Of a stretch of 64,000 nucleotides of DNA, positions 17,698-28,622 are shown in pieces. Position 1 is the first letter of the stretch, and the number at the start of each line of letters is the position of its first letter. Origin of the DNA: Acidobacteriota bacterium (GTDB lineage Bacteria; Acidobacteriota; Blastocatellia; Pyrinomonadales; Pyrinomonadaceae); assembly GCA_019239425.1 (NCBI GenBank), contig JAFAZX010000035.1, positions 1 through 64,000 on the forward strand. The letters are read 5' to 3'. The translations under genes were made by a program, and so were the position numbers. The notes beneath the pieces are model-generated. The model saw only the letters and a list, made by a program, of their open reading frames with translations. It was not told the origin of the DNA and did no database searches.

Positions 17698-19524
17698 ATG
17701 ATGTCGGACGAGACTGGTGAGATCGGCGAAGGCGTCGAGCAGATTCCTGCGCGGATGATTAACGAGTTCGCGTATTGCCCGCGGCTGTTTTATCTGGAGC
17801 ACGTCCAGGGGGAATGGGCGCACAACGCGGACACGCTCGATGGGCGGTTCGTTCACAGGCGTGTGGATGAGGAGCGCGGGCGCGTGCCAGAGCCGGCGAA
17901 GGTGGTAGAGATGCCGCGCCTGCACGCCCGCTCCGTGCTGCTCGGCTCGGACACCCTCGGGGTGACGGCGCGCGTGGACGTGATCGAGGCGGACGACGGG
18001 CGCGTGATCCCGGTGGACTACAAGCGCGGCGCGCCGCCGGACGTGGCCGAAGGGGCTTATGAGCCGGAGCGCGTTCAGGTCTGCCTGCAAGGGCTTCTGC
18101 TGCGCGAGCACGGCTACGAGTGCGACGAGGGCGCGATCTATTTCGCCGAGACGAACCAGCGCGTCCGCGTCGAGTTGACCGACGGCCTCGTTGCGCGCAC
18201 GCGCGAGTTGATAGCGGAGGCGCGCCGCGTCGCTGCCGGCGGAGTGATCCCTCCGCCGCTCGTACGTTCGCCGAAGTGCCCGCGTTGCTCTCTCGTCGGC
18301 ATCTGCCTGCCTGATGAAACGAATCTGCTGCGCGAAGCAACGGCAGACCCCCTTGTCGGCGAATCCTCGACCGAGAACGAGCCCTCCAGTCTGCCGAAGG
18401 CAGAGGCGGAGCCGCGACGCTTGATTCCGGCGCGCGACGACGCGCTCGCGGTCTACGTGCAAGGGCAGGGTTATAGCGTGGGCCTGCGCGGAGAGGTCCT
18501 GGAGATACGCGAGAAGGGCAAGGCCGTGAGCGACGCGAGACTGCTTGAAACCGACCAGCTCTGTCTATTCGGCAACGTGCAGCTATCAGCGCAGGCCCTA
18601 CATGAGCTCGCCGGCCGCGACGTGCCCATCATACACATGTCTTACGGTGGCTGGCTGACCGCGGTGACGACCCCTCCGCCTCACAAGAACATAGAGCTGC
18701 GCCGTCGCCAATTCAGGGCCGCCGACGACAGGGAATTTTGCCTACGGCTCGCACGCGCCTTTGTCTCCGGTAAGGTTCGCAACGCGCGAACGCTCTTGCG
18801 CCGCAACGCGCGCGAGCTGCCGCGCGAGACTCTGGTGCGCCTCGCCTACGCGCGCCGAGACGCCGAGCGCGCCGTGGCGCTGGAGCAGCTTCTAGGTATC
18901 GAAGGCGCGGCTGCGCGAGATTACTTCGCGAGCTTCTCGCTGATGCTCAAAACAGAGGAGAGGCGAGACACACTGCCGCTCGAAGAGGATGACCCCTCTG
19001 CGGAGTGTGAGGCGGGGACTGCCGATGCGCCGCCGGACGAACAAACGTGGGCCCGCTTCGACTTCACCAGGCGCAACCGCCGCCCACCGCGTGACCCGGT
19101 CAACGCTCTGCTTTCGTTCGTCTACGCGATGCTGCTGAAAGACTTGGTGGCGACTCTCGTCGGCGTCGGATTGGACCCGTACTTGGGTTTCTATCACCAG
19201 CCCCGCTACGGGCGTCCCGCGCTCGCCCTCGACCTGATGGAGGAGTTCCGACCGCTCGTCGCCGACTCGGTCGTCATCAACCTGATCAATAACGGCGAAG
19301 TGCGCCCGACGGATTTCATTACCCGCGCCGGGGCCTGCGCACTCACACCTCACGGCAGAAAGCAGGTGCTCGAAGGCTACGAGAGACGCCTGGACATGCT
19401 CGTCACACACCCGCATTTCGGCTACGCAATCAGCTACCGGCGCATCTTTGAGGTGCAGGCCAGGCTACTCGCGCGCCTCCTCACCGGCGAAATAAACTTC
19501 TACCCGGCGTTCTGTACGCGCTAA
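17698..19524 (+). CDS. cas4-cas1: Cas4-Cas1 fusion, spacer acquisition
   Basis: A 608-residue fusion typical of type I-G. Residues 1-~210 are Cas4: one cysteine in FAYCPRLFYLE, the catalytic PVDYKRG and the CPRCSLVGIC cluster, giving four iron-sulfur cysteines. It would trim and select PAM-bearing prespacers. From ~residue 245 it is Cas1 integrase: ETDQLCLFGNVQLS, the EGAAARDYFASF motif with the catalytic Glu, and FYHQPRYGRPALALDLMEEF with the His and Asp. Start is ATG 17698 (or 17701) with AAGGAG upstream. GC content is about 65%, far above cas3-csb2. Confidence 0.95.
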   Translation: MMSDETGEIGEGVEQIPARMINEFAYCPRLFYLEHVQGEWAHNADTLDGRFVHRRVDEERGRVPEPAKVVEMPRLHARSVLLGSDTLGVTARVDVIEADDGRVIPVDYKRGAPPDVAEGAYEPERVQVCLQGLLLREHGYECDEGAIYFAETNQRVRVELTDGLVARTRELIAEARRVAAGGVIPPPLVRSPKCPRCSLVGICLPDETNLLREATADPLVGESSTENEPSSLPKAEAEPRRLIPARDDALAVYVQGQGYSVGLRGEVLEIREKGKAVSDARLLETDQLCLFGNVQLSAQALHELAGRDVPIIHMSYGGWLTAVTTPPPHKNIELRRRQFRAADDREFCLRLARAFVSGKVRNARTLLRRNARELPRETLVRLAYARRDAERAVALEQLLGIEGAAARDYFASFSLMLKTEERRDTLPLEEDDPSAECEAGTADAPPDEQTWARFDFTRRNRRPPRDPVNALLSFVYAMLLKDLVATLVGVGLDPYLGFYHQPRYGRPALALDLMEEFRPLVADSVVINLINNGEVRPTDFITRAGACALTPHGRKQVLEGYERRLDMLVTHPHFGYAISYRRIFEVQARLLARLLTGEINFYPAFCTR

Positions 19525-19561
19525 CGACCTCACAGCCCGGACGTGTGAAGGAGCTTAAACG

Positions 19562-19855
19562 ATGCGCCTGGCCTACCTGGTCGCCTACGACATCAGTGAC
19601 CCTAAACGCCTGCGCCGCGTGCATCGCACGATGCGCGGATACGGCGACGCCTTGCAACTCTCCGTCTTTCACTGCCAGCTCTCGGCCGCCGAGCGCGTCC
19701 TGATGATTGAAGCCCTGACCAAAGTCATCAACACGCGCGAAGATCAAATCCTCATTGTCAACCTAGGGCCTGCCGAACAACGTGGAGCCAACAGCATCGA
19801 AACGCTCGGCCGGACTATTGACAACGCCTCCACGCGTTGTGCAATCATCGTCTAG
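19562..19855 (+). CDS. cas2: Cas2, spacer acquisition
   Basis: A 97-residue Cas2 with the ferredoxin-like fold start LVAYDISDPKRLRRVHRTM (catalytic-type Asp after the first strand), the LQLSVFHCQLS second strand, and a DQILIVNLGP strand. It forms the central dimer bridging Cas1 in the integration complex. GGAG lies eight bases upstream of ATG 19562, 37 bases after cas4-1, consistent with co-transcription. It is followed by the leader and array. Confidence 0.95.
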   Translation: MRLAYLVAYDISDPKRLRRVHRTMRGYGDALQLSVFHCQLSAAERVLMIEALTKVINTREDQILIVNLGPAEQRGANSIETLGRTIDNASTRCAIIV

Positions 19856-20061
19856 CTCGCGGCCGAGGACTCCATCCAAGCTAAAGCGAGCGCTGACCTG
19901 ATGCCGCAAAGTGCGGCCTCCGCTCGCAGTACCTAAATCACGGTCTATCAGATGCTTAGCCTGAACCCGCGGAACACTTTCGAATCAGTCCGACCCCTGC
20001 ACAGTCACCCCTCGAATTCAGCAGGGAAAGCTGATAGTATCCCGCTACTTACTGCCGAGCA
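19856..20061 (+). promoter_or_regulatory. CRISPR leader region
   Basis: The 206 non-coding bases between cas2 and the first repeat. Position next to cas2, and the presence of degenerate repeats at the other end of the array, mark this as the leader side, where new spacers enter. It contains a small GCCGC-AAAGT-GCGGC stem near 19902 and two composition shifts. No clear consensus promoter stands out by eye. Confidence 0.7.
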
Positions 20062-23000
20062 GTTTCCACGTTTGAATGAACGTGGCTCAATTGAAGCTAT
20101 GTCGGCTATAGGTTCTTCGAGCAGCCGACCGCCGGTTTCCACGTTTGAATGAACGTGGCTCAATTGAAGCTGATAGGCGTCTACCTGCTCGCGAAGGACA
20201 CTGGGGTGTTTCCACGTTTGAATGAACGTGGCTCAATTGAAGCATCGACGAGCGCGGCGCGTGGGAAGTTCGGCCGAATAGTTTCCACGTTTGAATGAAC
20301 GTGGCTCAATTGAAGCTCGGGGCGCGCTTCGGTGTCGATTAGGATGTGCTCGTTTCCACGTTTGAATGAACGTGGCTCAATTGAAGCTACACGCGCGGGG
20401 CCGGTGACGACAGGCGGGTGCTGGTTTCCACGTTTGAATGAACGTGGCTCAATTGAAGCCGCCTGGGCGCCGAGGCTCACGCCGAAGGTTTGCGCGAGGT
20501 TTCCACGTTTGAATGAACGTGGCTCAATTGAAGCGAGAGCGTCCGCCGCGAGCGCGCCGAGGCCGACATCGTTTCCACGTTTGAATGAACGTGGCTCAAT
20601 TGAAGCGACGACGCCCGAGTCGTCGCTCGCCGCGTCGCTGCGTGTTTCCACGTTTGAATGAACGTGGCTCAATTGAAGCAAGGGCGCGGAGGATTCACGT
20701 CGCCACTCCGGCCGCGGTTTCCACGTTTGAATGAACGTGGCTCAATTGAAGCCAGGAAGGACTTGAGTTCGAGTGAGCGTGTCGTCAGGTGTTTCCACGT
20801 TTGAATGAACGTGGCTCAATTGAAGCCCGAGGGCCTTGTCCTCCTCGGCTACCGCGGCTCGCGTTTCCACGTTTGAATGAACGTGGCTCAATTGAAGCGA
20901 GAAAAGGGTCTTGAGTTTCATGGGTGACAGCAGGCGTTTCCACGTTTGAATGAACGTGGCTCAATTGAAGCAAGTCGGGGGACGTCGACGCGCGCATCGA
21001 CCGCATGGTTTCCACGTTTGAATGAACGTGGCTCAATTGAAGCGATGAGAAGCATCGGTGGTCCTTTCGGGAGAGAGGTGTTTCCACGTTTGAATGAACG
21101 TGGCTCAATTGAAGCATCGCGCAGGCGCGCGCGGCGGGCGCGTTCGCCCACGTTTCCACGTTTGAATGAACGTGGCTCAATTGAAGCAGTCGTCGCCTTG
21201 CAGGTCACGCTCCTGCTCGTCGAGTTTCCACGTTTGAATGAACGTGGCTCAATTGAAGCTCGACTAGGCCGTTGCGGACGAGCGTGCCCAGGTAGGGGTT
21301 TCCACGTTTGAATGAACGTGGCTCAATTGAAGCCCCGACGTCATGCTGATAGAAGACCGAGAATGAGTATGTTTCCACGTTTGAATGAACGTGGCTCAAT
21401 TGAAGCATCTCGTCGACAGTTAGCCGTGTCGGCTTCATCCTTCGTTTCCACGTTTGAATGAACGTGGCTCAATTGAAGCCAACTGCACAAGCGTTACTCG
21501 AACGGCTACCGCCAAGTTTCCACGTTTGAATGAACGTGGCTCAATTGAAGCCATTCCGCGGCGTGCGGGTCGGCCGCGAAGTAGTCGGTTTCCACGTTTG
21601 AATGAACGTGGCTCAATTGAAGCGAAATCCGATGACTGCAGTCCGGGCAGGGGAACAAGGTTTCCACGTTTGAATGAACGTGGCTCAATTGAAGCCACTA
21701 TTCAGAACATGCGCATCAACCTCGCGTCCGACGGTTTCCACGTTTGAATGAACGTGGCTCAATTGAAGCTGGGTGACACAGAGCGCGACCGGCGTGGGCG
21801 ACATCGTTTCCACGTTTGAATGAACGTGGCTCAATTGAAGCTTCACGTCCGCCGGTCATGCGGCGGGCATCGCTCCGTTTCCACGTTTGAATGAACGTGG
21901 CTCAATTGAAGCGAATCCCTGATGTCGGCGTGCGACATCGGCTCGCCGCGTTTCCACGTTTGAATGAACGTGGCTCAATTGAAGCCCCTTGGCCTTAGTG
22001 TTCATCAGACCTCCTTACGGGTGTTTCCACGTTTGAATGAACGTGGCTCAATTGAAGCACGCTCACCGTAGAGGACCTCTACGCGCGCCACGAGGGGTTT
22101 CCACGTTTGAATGAACGTGGCTCAATTGAAGCGGACCCGCGCACGGGCGGCGTGGACTGCCGCGGCGTGGTTTCCACGTTTGAATGAACGTGGCTCAATT
22201 GAAGCCACAGGCGGACGACGGCGAAGCGTGCCGTGGCCGGCGTTTCCACGTTTGAATGAACGTGGCTCAATTGAAGCGCGCCCGGCCCCATCAACACTAT
22301 CGACCCGAACGGGAGTTTCCACGTTTGAATGAACGTGGCTCAATTGAAGCACCAGGTGCGCTTGTGTTTGTACTGAGCAGCGCGCGTTTCCACGTTTGAA
22401 TGAACGTGGCTCAATTGAAGCGACATCTCCCGCGAACGCTGAGACGCGCCGAGCGCCCGTTTCCACGTTTGAATGAACGTGGCTCAATTGAAGCACATAG
22501 AGGGTGCGCGGCGCGTCGTTCCTGTGCGCGGTTTCCACGTTTGAATGAACGTGGCTCAATTGAAGCAAGATTAACGGTCTGATTTTTAGCGTGCGCACGG
22601 TGTTTCCACGTTTGAATGAACGTGGCTCAATTGAAGCAACTGGACAAAAGACCCGGTGCCGATTTGGTCACTGGGTTTCCACGTTTGAATGAACGTGGCT
22701 CAATTGAAGCACACTCGCGCTCGGCCTGGACTCCATCGAAGAGGAGGGTTTCCACGTTTGAATGAACGTGGCTCAATTGAAGCATGCCGTTCCCACGGAG
22801 GCAGACGTGGTGAAGGAATCGTTTCCACGTTTGAATGAACGTGGCTCAATTGAAGCAGAAGAAGGAAAAGCTTGAGGTGTTTGAAACGGCCGGTTTCCAC
22901 GTTTGAATGAACGTGGCTCAATTGAAGCATCATTAGCCGGGACACTTTGGTTTATCTGTCTGACGTTTCCACGTTTGAATGAACGTGGCTCAATTGAAGC

Positions 23001-24302
23001 TGCATGCGCGCGTAGCGCAGGACGGCGGCGACGACGCGTTTCCACGTTTGAATGAACGTGGCTCAATTGAAGCGGCAGAGATTCGAGATATTCGTTAAGC
23101 TCTGTCGCGAGGTTTCCACGTTTGAATGAACGTGGCTCAATTGAAGCAGCTCCTCGCGCGGGTTGAAGTCCGCCGGCAGGGCGGTTTCCACGTTTGAATG
23201 AACGTGGCTCAATTGAAGCGGCACCCAGAACGCGAACTACGTGTGGGCCGGGCCGAGTTTCCACGTTTGAATGAACGTGGCTCAATTGAAGCGTCGCGTT
23301 CCCATTTCTCCAGGAGGGCTTGCAGGACGTTTCCACGTTTGAATGAACGTGGCTCAATTGAAGCGCAGCCCCTTGACTCAAGCCAGGCGTTCACCTACAA
23401 GTTTCCACGTTTGAATGAACGTGGCTCAATTGAAGCTAGCCGATTCCGAGGAAGACGGCCGCGGCACAGTGCGTTTCCACGTTTGAATGAACGTGGCTCA
23501 ATTGAAGCGTGCGAGGCTTCCAGGTCTGCACGGCGTAGACGTGGGTTTCCACGTTTGAATGAACGTGGCTCAATTGAAGCATCCTGCCTCCCTATCGGCT
23601 GCTCGTACTCCCTGTCGTTTCCACGTTTGAATGAACGTGGCTCAATTGAAGCGCTGATGGGGGTTGTGATTTCAACCTCGATGCGGACGTTTCCACGTTT
23701 GAATGAACGTGGCTCAATTGAAGCTCTACCTTGCGCTGACGAGGTGAAGAGAAATGGCTGGTTTCCACGTTTGAATGAACGTGGCTCAATTGAAGCCCGC
23801 CACCGGCCGCGAGGTCGTGTCGACGACGGGCGGTTTCCACGTTTGAATGAACGTGGCTCAATTGAAGCGCGTGTAAATTGATTTAATGCAGCGTTCCTCT
23901 ACTGGTTTCCACGTTTGAATGAACGTGGCTCAATTGAAGCGTCAGTGATTGTGGCGTACCATCGGCCAGGATCGCAGTTCCCACGTTTGAATGAACGTGG
24001 CTCAATTGAAGCGCCAGTGACGAGCACATAGCGGAGATCGAGGGGGGCGTTCCCACGTTTGAATGAACGTGGCTCAATTGAAGCCCTGATCGGATCGTGG
24101 GACACGGCCCCCGCTCACACGTTCCCACGTTTGAATGAACGTGGCTCAATTGAAGCCCCTTATTGCAAACTGGACAGAGACGAGCGGCATTATGTTCCCA
24201 CGTTTGAATGAACGTGGCTCAATTGAAGCAGGAGATGTGATGCGCTACCGCTTCGTAAAGGACGACGTTCCCACGTTTGAATGAACGTGGCTTTGGTTAC
24301 GC
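20062..24302 (+). CRISPR. CRISPR array, 58 spacers, type I-G
   Basis: I counted 58 full 36-base repeats plus one degenerate terminal copy at 24267, where only ~26 bases match. Repeats begin GTTTCCACG and end CAATTGAAGC. Each contains the hairpin CCACGTT-TGAATG-AACGTGG (seven-base arms). Spacers are 35-39 bases, mostly 36-37. Repeats 55-59 (23977, 24049, 24121, 24194, 24267) read GTTCCC instead of GTTTCC, marking the old trailer end. The 3' end TTGAAGC resembles known I-U repeats such as that of Geobacter. The array is transcribed with the cas genes if the leader assignment is right. Peptides read from it on either strand are artefacts. Confidence 0.98.
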
Positions 24303-24349
24303 CGGTGCCCGGATGGGAAAGAACTCACCTCCCGCAAGCAGCTTCCTGC

Positions 24350-26158
24350 TCACAAGCTCCTCAACTGAGCCATGAGCGCGGGCCGTCGCTTGTACTGCTC
24401 TTTCAGCCGTCGGAGGTACTGCTGCCATTCGTCAGCCCGCCCCGAGTGCGCGTAGGCGGCCTTGGCTCGGCGGAGCCAGTCGGCAGCTATCGGATAAAGG
24501 CTGCTCTTCGTGGGCACAATCAGTGCCTCGACGTGTTTGACGCTCGTGCGGATGACCCATTCCGGGCGGCGCGTGATGAGTGCGTCGGCCACTATCGCGG
24601 CGACCTCGTGCTCCTGGGTGCGCCCGTCCGCGAGGCGGATGGCCGCGTCCCACTCCTGCTCTTCGACGAGCACTTCGGCGAGCGGGCGCTTGTCGTAGAA
24701 CTTCTCCAGGGATGACATGGCCTTGGGCTTCAGCTTGGACCAGCCGCGCCCGGCCAGCCGCTTGAGCGTTCGCCAGAGGTCGAGTGATGGAGCTTCGTGG
24801 AAGGCCGCGAGCCAAGCTGCGAGCGCCTGCTTGGTGCGCCCCTGTGTCTCTTCGATGGCGCCAAGCCAACGGCCGAGGGCTGCCTTATGTCCTTTGAGCC
24901 GCAGCCCGCGCTCGCCGACGCGTATCGCTTCGTCCAAGTACTTGGAGTCGCGCAGGCATTGCGCGAGCGTCAGGGCCTCGCCTGCATCTGTAAGGCGTTT
25001 GACTGCGTGGGAGGCGGCCTCGGCCGCGCGCCCGAGGCTTAGCAGCTTGAGCGTGTAGCGAAGGTGCTCGCCCGCGCGCAGGCAGAGCGCGAGATATTCG
25101 TCCATGCGCCCCTGCCGCTCCAGGACGTTGAGCTTCGCGCGCGTCAAGACCTGAGCCGGGTCTGCCGGAGCCCACCCGGATGCGTACCATTCGTCGTCTT
25201 CGTCCGCCTCCGCGTCGTCATCTTCATCTTTGTACCCACTGCGCGTTTCAGCGGCACGGGCCGAGGCCGGCAGTTCTTCCCACCCGTGACGCGCGGCCAG
25301 GATGGCGACGCCCAAGCCTTCAACGCCGTAGTCGCTGAGTTGATCGTGCAGGTCGTCGAGGTCGCTCAGGAGGCCTTCGCGCTCGTCCTCGTCGAGGACG
25401 AGACTCAGGATGACTTCGGCCAGCGTCACGCCGAGGTCGTTGAGGAAATCTCCGAGTTCGCCGTTCGAGTCGTCAATGTACTCGAAGCCGTCGCTACTCT
25501 CCTCTACCAGTGTGAGTAGAATCCGCAGGGCAGCCTCCGCCTCGCCCGCGTCGAGGAACTCCCGCGCGCTCCGCTCGACGCCGCGCAACTCGTCGGTAAC
25601 GCCGCTGACGTGCCAGTAAGCCTCCGACGCGCGCAGGTGGTCGAGGCCGTGCATGATGCCGCTCACGCGCCGCCGGTAGACCTCAACGTCCACCTCTCTG
25701 CGCCCGGACGGGGTGATCTTGCCGTCGCCAGAAACGGACGGCGCGGCGAGCGCCGCCTCGGTCAGTTCGTACAGGTCGGGCTGCTCGGCGAGCAGCTTCG
25801 TCAGCAGCGCGAGCAGTTGCTCGCGGCTGAGTTCGGACAGTAACTCCGCCGGCTCTTTGCGGGCGGCGAAGCCCTCGGGCTCATGGGCGTAGGAGAGCAG
25901 CAGGGCGATGATGTGTTTGCAGTAGCCGCCGAAGTCATAGGGGCAGGTGCAGGAGGCGGAGCGGACGCCGCCTTCGTCCAACTCGGCGCGCACCCTGTAG
26001 AAAGGCGACTCGGAGCCCTCGCACACGCCGCTCAGCGCGCGGCCCTGAATCGCGGCGCGCGAGACGGCGCCGCGGCGGAAGAGTTCCCGCCCGCGCGCGA
26101 AGCTCTTCTCGGTCGCGCCCGCGCGGATGGCCGCTTCCGACAGCTTGAGAGAAGCCAT
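24350..26158 (-). CDS. SWIM zinc-finger domain protein
   Basis: I take ATG 26158 (MASLKLSEA, 602 aa) with GGGGG just upstream rather than the longer in-frame start at 26203. Residues ~55-85 contain a SWIM zinc finger: [20 protein letters not shown] (C-x-C...C-x-H). The remainder is a long alpha-helical, TPR-like region rich in Ala, Leu and Arg, with an acidic [13 protein letters not shown] stretch near residue 320. SWIM proteins of this layout are thought to bind DNA or proteins; no enzymatic motif is seen. It is transcribed toward the array and ends ~50 bases from the last repeat. A link with CRISPR is not shown. Confidence 0.8.
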   Translation of the reverse strand: MASLKLSEAAIRAGATEKSFARGRELFRRGAVSRAAIQGRALSGVCEGSESPFYRVRAELDEGGVRSASCTCPYDFGGYCKHIIALLLSYAHEPEGFAARKEPAELLSELSREQLLALLTKLLAEQPDLYELTEAALAAPSVSGDGKITPSGRREVDVEVYRRRVSGIMHGLDHLRASEAYWHVSGVTDELRGVERSAREFLDAGEAEAALRILLTLVEESSDGFEYIDDSNGELGDFLNDLGVTLAEVILSLVLDEDEREGLLSDLDDLHDQLSDYGVEGLGVAILAARHGWEELPASARAAETRSGYKDEDDDAEADEDDEWYASGWAPADPAQVLTRAKLNVLERQGRMDEYLALCLRAGEHLRYTLKLLSLGRAAEAASHAVKRLTDAGEALTLAQCLRDSKYLDEAIRVGERGLRLKGHKAALGRWLGAIEETQGRTKQALAAWLAAFHEAPSLDLWRTLKRLAGRGWSKLKPKAMSSLEKFYDKRPLAEVLVEEQEWDAAIRLADGRTQEHEVAAIVADALITRRPEWVIRTSVKHVEALIVPTKSSLYPIAADWLRRAKAAYAHSGRADEWQQYLRRLKEQYKRRPALMAQLRSL

Positions 26159-26301
26159 AGTATCCCCCTGCCCTATGCGATGGCCGTCAGCCCCAGGCAT
26201 CATACTCAGTGCGACTCCCTTGATGCTATCCTCTATGCCCTCCGGTCATCGCTCTAAGACTCGCGGGCGGGTTCCGCCGGTTCAGCCGTACAACTTTCAG
26301 G

Positions 26302-27363
26302 ATGAACACGTTCAGACAATTCGAGCAGCAGGTCAAGTACGTCCCGTTGACGACGAGCTGGTACCTCGCCGACCTGGGCGAGGCGCGCGGGAGGCAGGAA
26401 CTCTTCACCAGGCAGTCGCCGCAGAAGCTGAAGGTTCTCCGGGAGCACGCGCTCATCGAGAGCGCCGTCTCTTCCAACAGGATCGAGGGCGTCCAGGTAG
26501 ATCGGGCGAGAATCGGGACGGTGCTCTTCGGGAAGTCGCACCTGCGCGACAGGGATGAGGAGGAGGTGCGGGGGTACCGTGACGCGTTGAAGCTGATTCA
26601 TGAGCAGGGCACGAGACTGCGCATCACCGAAGAGCTGATTCGAGACTTGCACCGGCTCTGCCGGGCCGGGCTCGGCGACGCGGGGCAGTATAAGGAGCGC
26701 GACAGCGACATCGTCGAGAAGTACCCTGACGGGCGGCAGAGAGTCCGCTTCGCGACGGTGAAAGCAGCCGACACTCCGGGCTACATTCTGGGGTTGGCTG
26801 AGAGTTGGGACAGGTGTCTTCGGGAGCGCTGGGTGCATCCGCTGATAGCGCTCGCCGCCTTTAATCTAGACTTTCTGTGCATACACCCTTTCCGCGACGG
26901 CAACGGGCGCATGTCGCGCCTGCCGATGCTCGCCGGGTGCTACCAGCTCGGCTACGAGGTGGGGCGCTACATCAGCCTGGAGCGGCTGATCGAGGAGAAT
27001 AAGGAGCGGTACTACGAGACTCTGGAGTCAAGCTCTCAAGGGTGGCACGAGGCGAAGCACGACCCGTGGCCGCTGATAAACTTCCTGCTCTACGTTTTGA
27101 AGCTTGCCTATGGAGAGTTTGAAAGGAGGGTGGGGCAGACGGCCTCCCCGAAGGGCGCGAAGACGGAGATGGTCGAAGCCGCCGTCGAATCTATGACGGA
27201 CTCTTTTACAGTTAATGATCTGGAGAGGGCTTGCCCCGGGGTGAGCAGAGACATGGTGCGGCGTGTGCTGCGCGGGCTGAAAGACGCGGGGAGGGTCGAA
27301 GCCTTGGGGCGGGGGCCGGGGGCGCTCTGGCGGAAAAGAGGCAGTACCCTTAAAAAGGGGTAA
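26302..27363 (+). CDS. Fic family protein (putative AMP transferase)
   Basis: A 353-residue Fic-domain protein. The active-site loop HPFRDGNGRMSRL (around residues 197-209) matches HPFx(D/E)GNGRxxR, so AMPylation or a related nucleotidyl transfer is expected. The N-terminal Fic_N-like region contains ESAVSSNRIEGVQ, which fits the inhibitory S/TxxxE(G/N) helix of class II Fic proteins and would hold the enzyme off. The C-terminal ~80 residues are a winged-helix-like module (SFTVNDLERACPGVSRDMVRRVLRGLKDAG). It is followed 11 bases later by an uncharacterised acidic protein. Target unknown. Confidence 0.9.
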   Translation: MNTFRQFEQQVKYVPLTTSWYLADLGEARGRQELFTRQSPQKLKVLREHALIESAVSSNRIEGVQVDRARIGTVLFGKSHLRDRDEEEVRGYRDALKLIHEQGTRLRITEELIRDLHRLCRAGLGDAGQYKERDSDIVEKYPDGRQRVRFATVKAADTPGYILGLAESWDRCLRERWVHPLIALAAFNLDFLCIHPFRDGNGRMSRLPMLAGCYQLGYEVGRYISLERLIEENKERYYETLESSSQGWHEAKHDPWPLINFLLYVLKLAYGEFERRVGQTASPKGAKTEMVEAAVESMTDSFTVNDLERACPGVSRDMVRRVLRGLKDAGRVEALGRGPGALWRKRGSTLKKG

Positions 27364-27374
27364 TAGAGGGGATA

Positions 27375-27998
27375 ATGTCGTCCATGAACGATGATGGCGA
27401 TGAAGAGTACAAAGGCGAGGCGCAGGCCGATGAGTTCGTGCCGGGAGACGAGGAGATAGAGCCAGAAGGGGAACTCCTCTGGATGTCGGAGGAGTGCCCG
27501 CCCGAGACGGCAGCGCAGTTCTGGCTGAGCGTGGCGGCTTACGAGCAGGCACCTTGGACGACACACTTTCAGGAACTCGTGGATGTTGGCGTTGAGCTTC
27601 CTGCTCCCGAGTCGATGGACGACCGGCAACTAGCGGCCAAGCTGTCGGAGGTAATTGACGCTCTGGCCCGGATGAGGGTTTTTCTAAGCCAGACCGACCA
27701 CCTGAGTGACCGCGAGTTATACGCGCTGTTGTGGGGCGACACCCTCCGCGAGCCGGTTAAAAACGTGCCGCTCGACGAATCATCTGCCTGGCACATAGAT
27801 CTTCTCAGCGGCGGCGGTGAAGAGGAGACGCGCCTGTACCTGAAACATTACGCGGACGAGGAGACACGACGACGCTGGCTGGCTGACTTTCCCGACGACG
27901 AAATGCCCCCGCATGAGGAACTGCCCTACGACCGTGACAGACGCCTGCCGCAAGCGCATAGCTGGACTGAGCCGGATGAAAGTGACGAGTTGATGTGA
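27375..27998 (+). CDS. Uncharacterised acidic protein
   Basis: A 207-residue, strongly acidic protein beginning eleven bases after fic, so probably in the same transcript. It has a DE-rich N-terminus (residues ~6-35), a conserved-looking middle (PETAAQFWLSVAAYEQAPWTT, LSDRELYALLWGDTLREP) and an acidic C-terminus with DFPDDEMPPHEELPYDRDR. This looks like a cytosolic protein of unknown function. No catalytic motif, signal or membrane segment is seen. Confidence 0.75.
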   Translation: MSSMNDDGDEEYKGEAQADEFVPGDEEIEPEGELLWMSEECPPETAAQFWLSVAAYEQAPWTTHFQELVDVGVELPAPESMDDRQLAAKLSEVIDALARMRVFLSQTDHLSDRELYALLWGDTLREPVKNVPLDESSAWHIDLLSGGGEEETRLYLKHYADEETRRRWLADFPDDEMPPHEELPYDRDRRLPQAHSWTEPDESDELM

Positions 27999-28041
27999 AT
28001 ATGGAAGCTCATCTCGCCGGGCGAGCAGAGAGAACAGCCGC

Positions 28042-28584
28042 ATGAAGCTCACAGACCTGAAGCAATATTTGGGCACCCGCTCAAGGGAGCAGTTGACTGC
28101 CGAAATAGGTGAGATGTTCTGGAAGCTAGACGCGGTGAAGGACTACTACCGGAGTAAACTTAATCTCGGCTATAGCGCGGAGGTGAGTGAGAAATACAAG
28201 TCCGTCATCAAACATGAATTCTTCCCCGAGCGTGGCTTCGGCCGGGCACGGCTCTCCGTGGCGAGAAAGGCTGTCAGCGATTACCAGAAGGTCTCTGATT
28301 CAAAATTCGGGGTGGCGGACGTGATGCTTTATTACGTTGAAGTGGGCGTGCAGTTTACTAACACCTATGGGGATATCAACGAAGCTTTTTACAACAGCAT
28401 GGAGAGCATGTATGAAAGGGCGGTGAAATATGTCGTGCGGCATGGGCTACAGGGGCAACTCGGAGAGAGGTGCCGCCGAATCGTTACCGACACCTCAGGC
28501 GTGGGGTGGGGATTTCATGACGGGTTGAGCGATACCTATAAAGAGCATTTTCAGGGAGACCCTCTACCGGAAAGCGAAGCCTGA
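28042..28584 (+). CDS. DUF6155 family protein
   Basis: A 180-residue protein whose start (MKLTDLKQYLGTRSREQL) and following FWKLDAVKDYYRSKL match the DUF6155 family as I remember it. It is mostly alpha-helical, with a VEVGVQFTNTYGDINEAFYNSM helix pair. Function is unknown in the family. It lies 43 bases after the acidic protein and 38 bases before the DUF1186 gene on the same strand. Confidence 0.7.
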   Translation: MKLTDLKQYLGTRSREQLTAEIGEMFWKLDAVKDYYRSKLNLGYSAEVSEKYKSVIKHEFFPERGFGRARLSVARKAVSDYQKVSDSKFGVADVMLYYVEVGVQFTNTYGDINEAFYNSMESMYERAVKYVVRHGLQGQLGERCRRIVTDTSGVGWGFHDGLSDTYKEHFQGDPLPESEA

Positions 28585-28622
28585 CGACGGATGCACCCGA
28601 CCGGGGCTTGGATATTTAACCA

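Noticed and set aside
20181..24149. Many ORFs of 60-230 codons across the repeat region
   Set aside because: They are translations of the 36-base CRISPR repeat on either strand, repeating peptides such as FPRLNERGSIEA with spacer-coded residues between.
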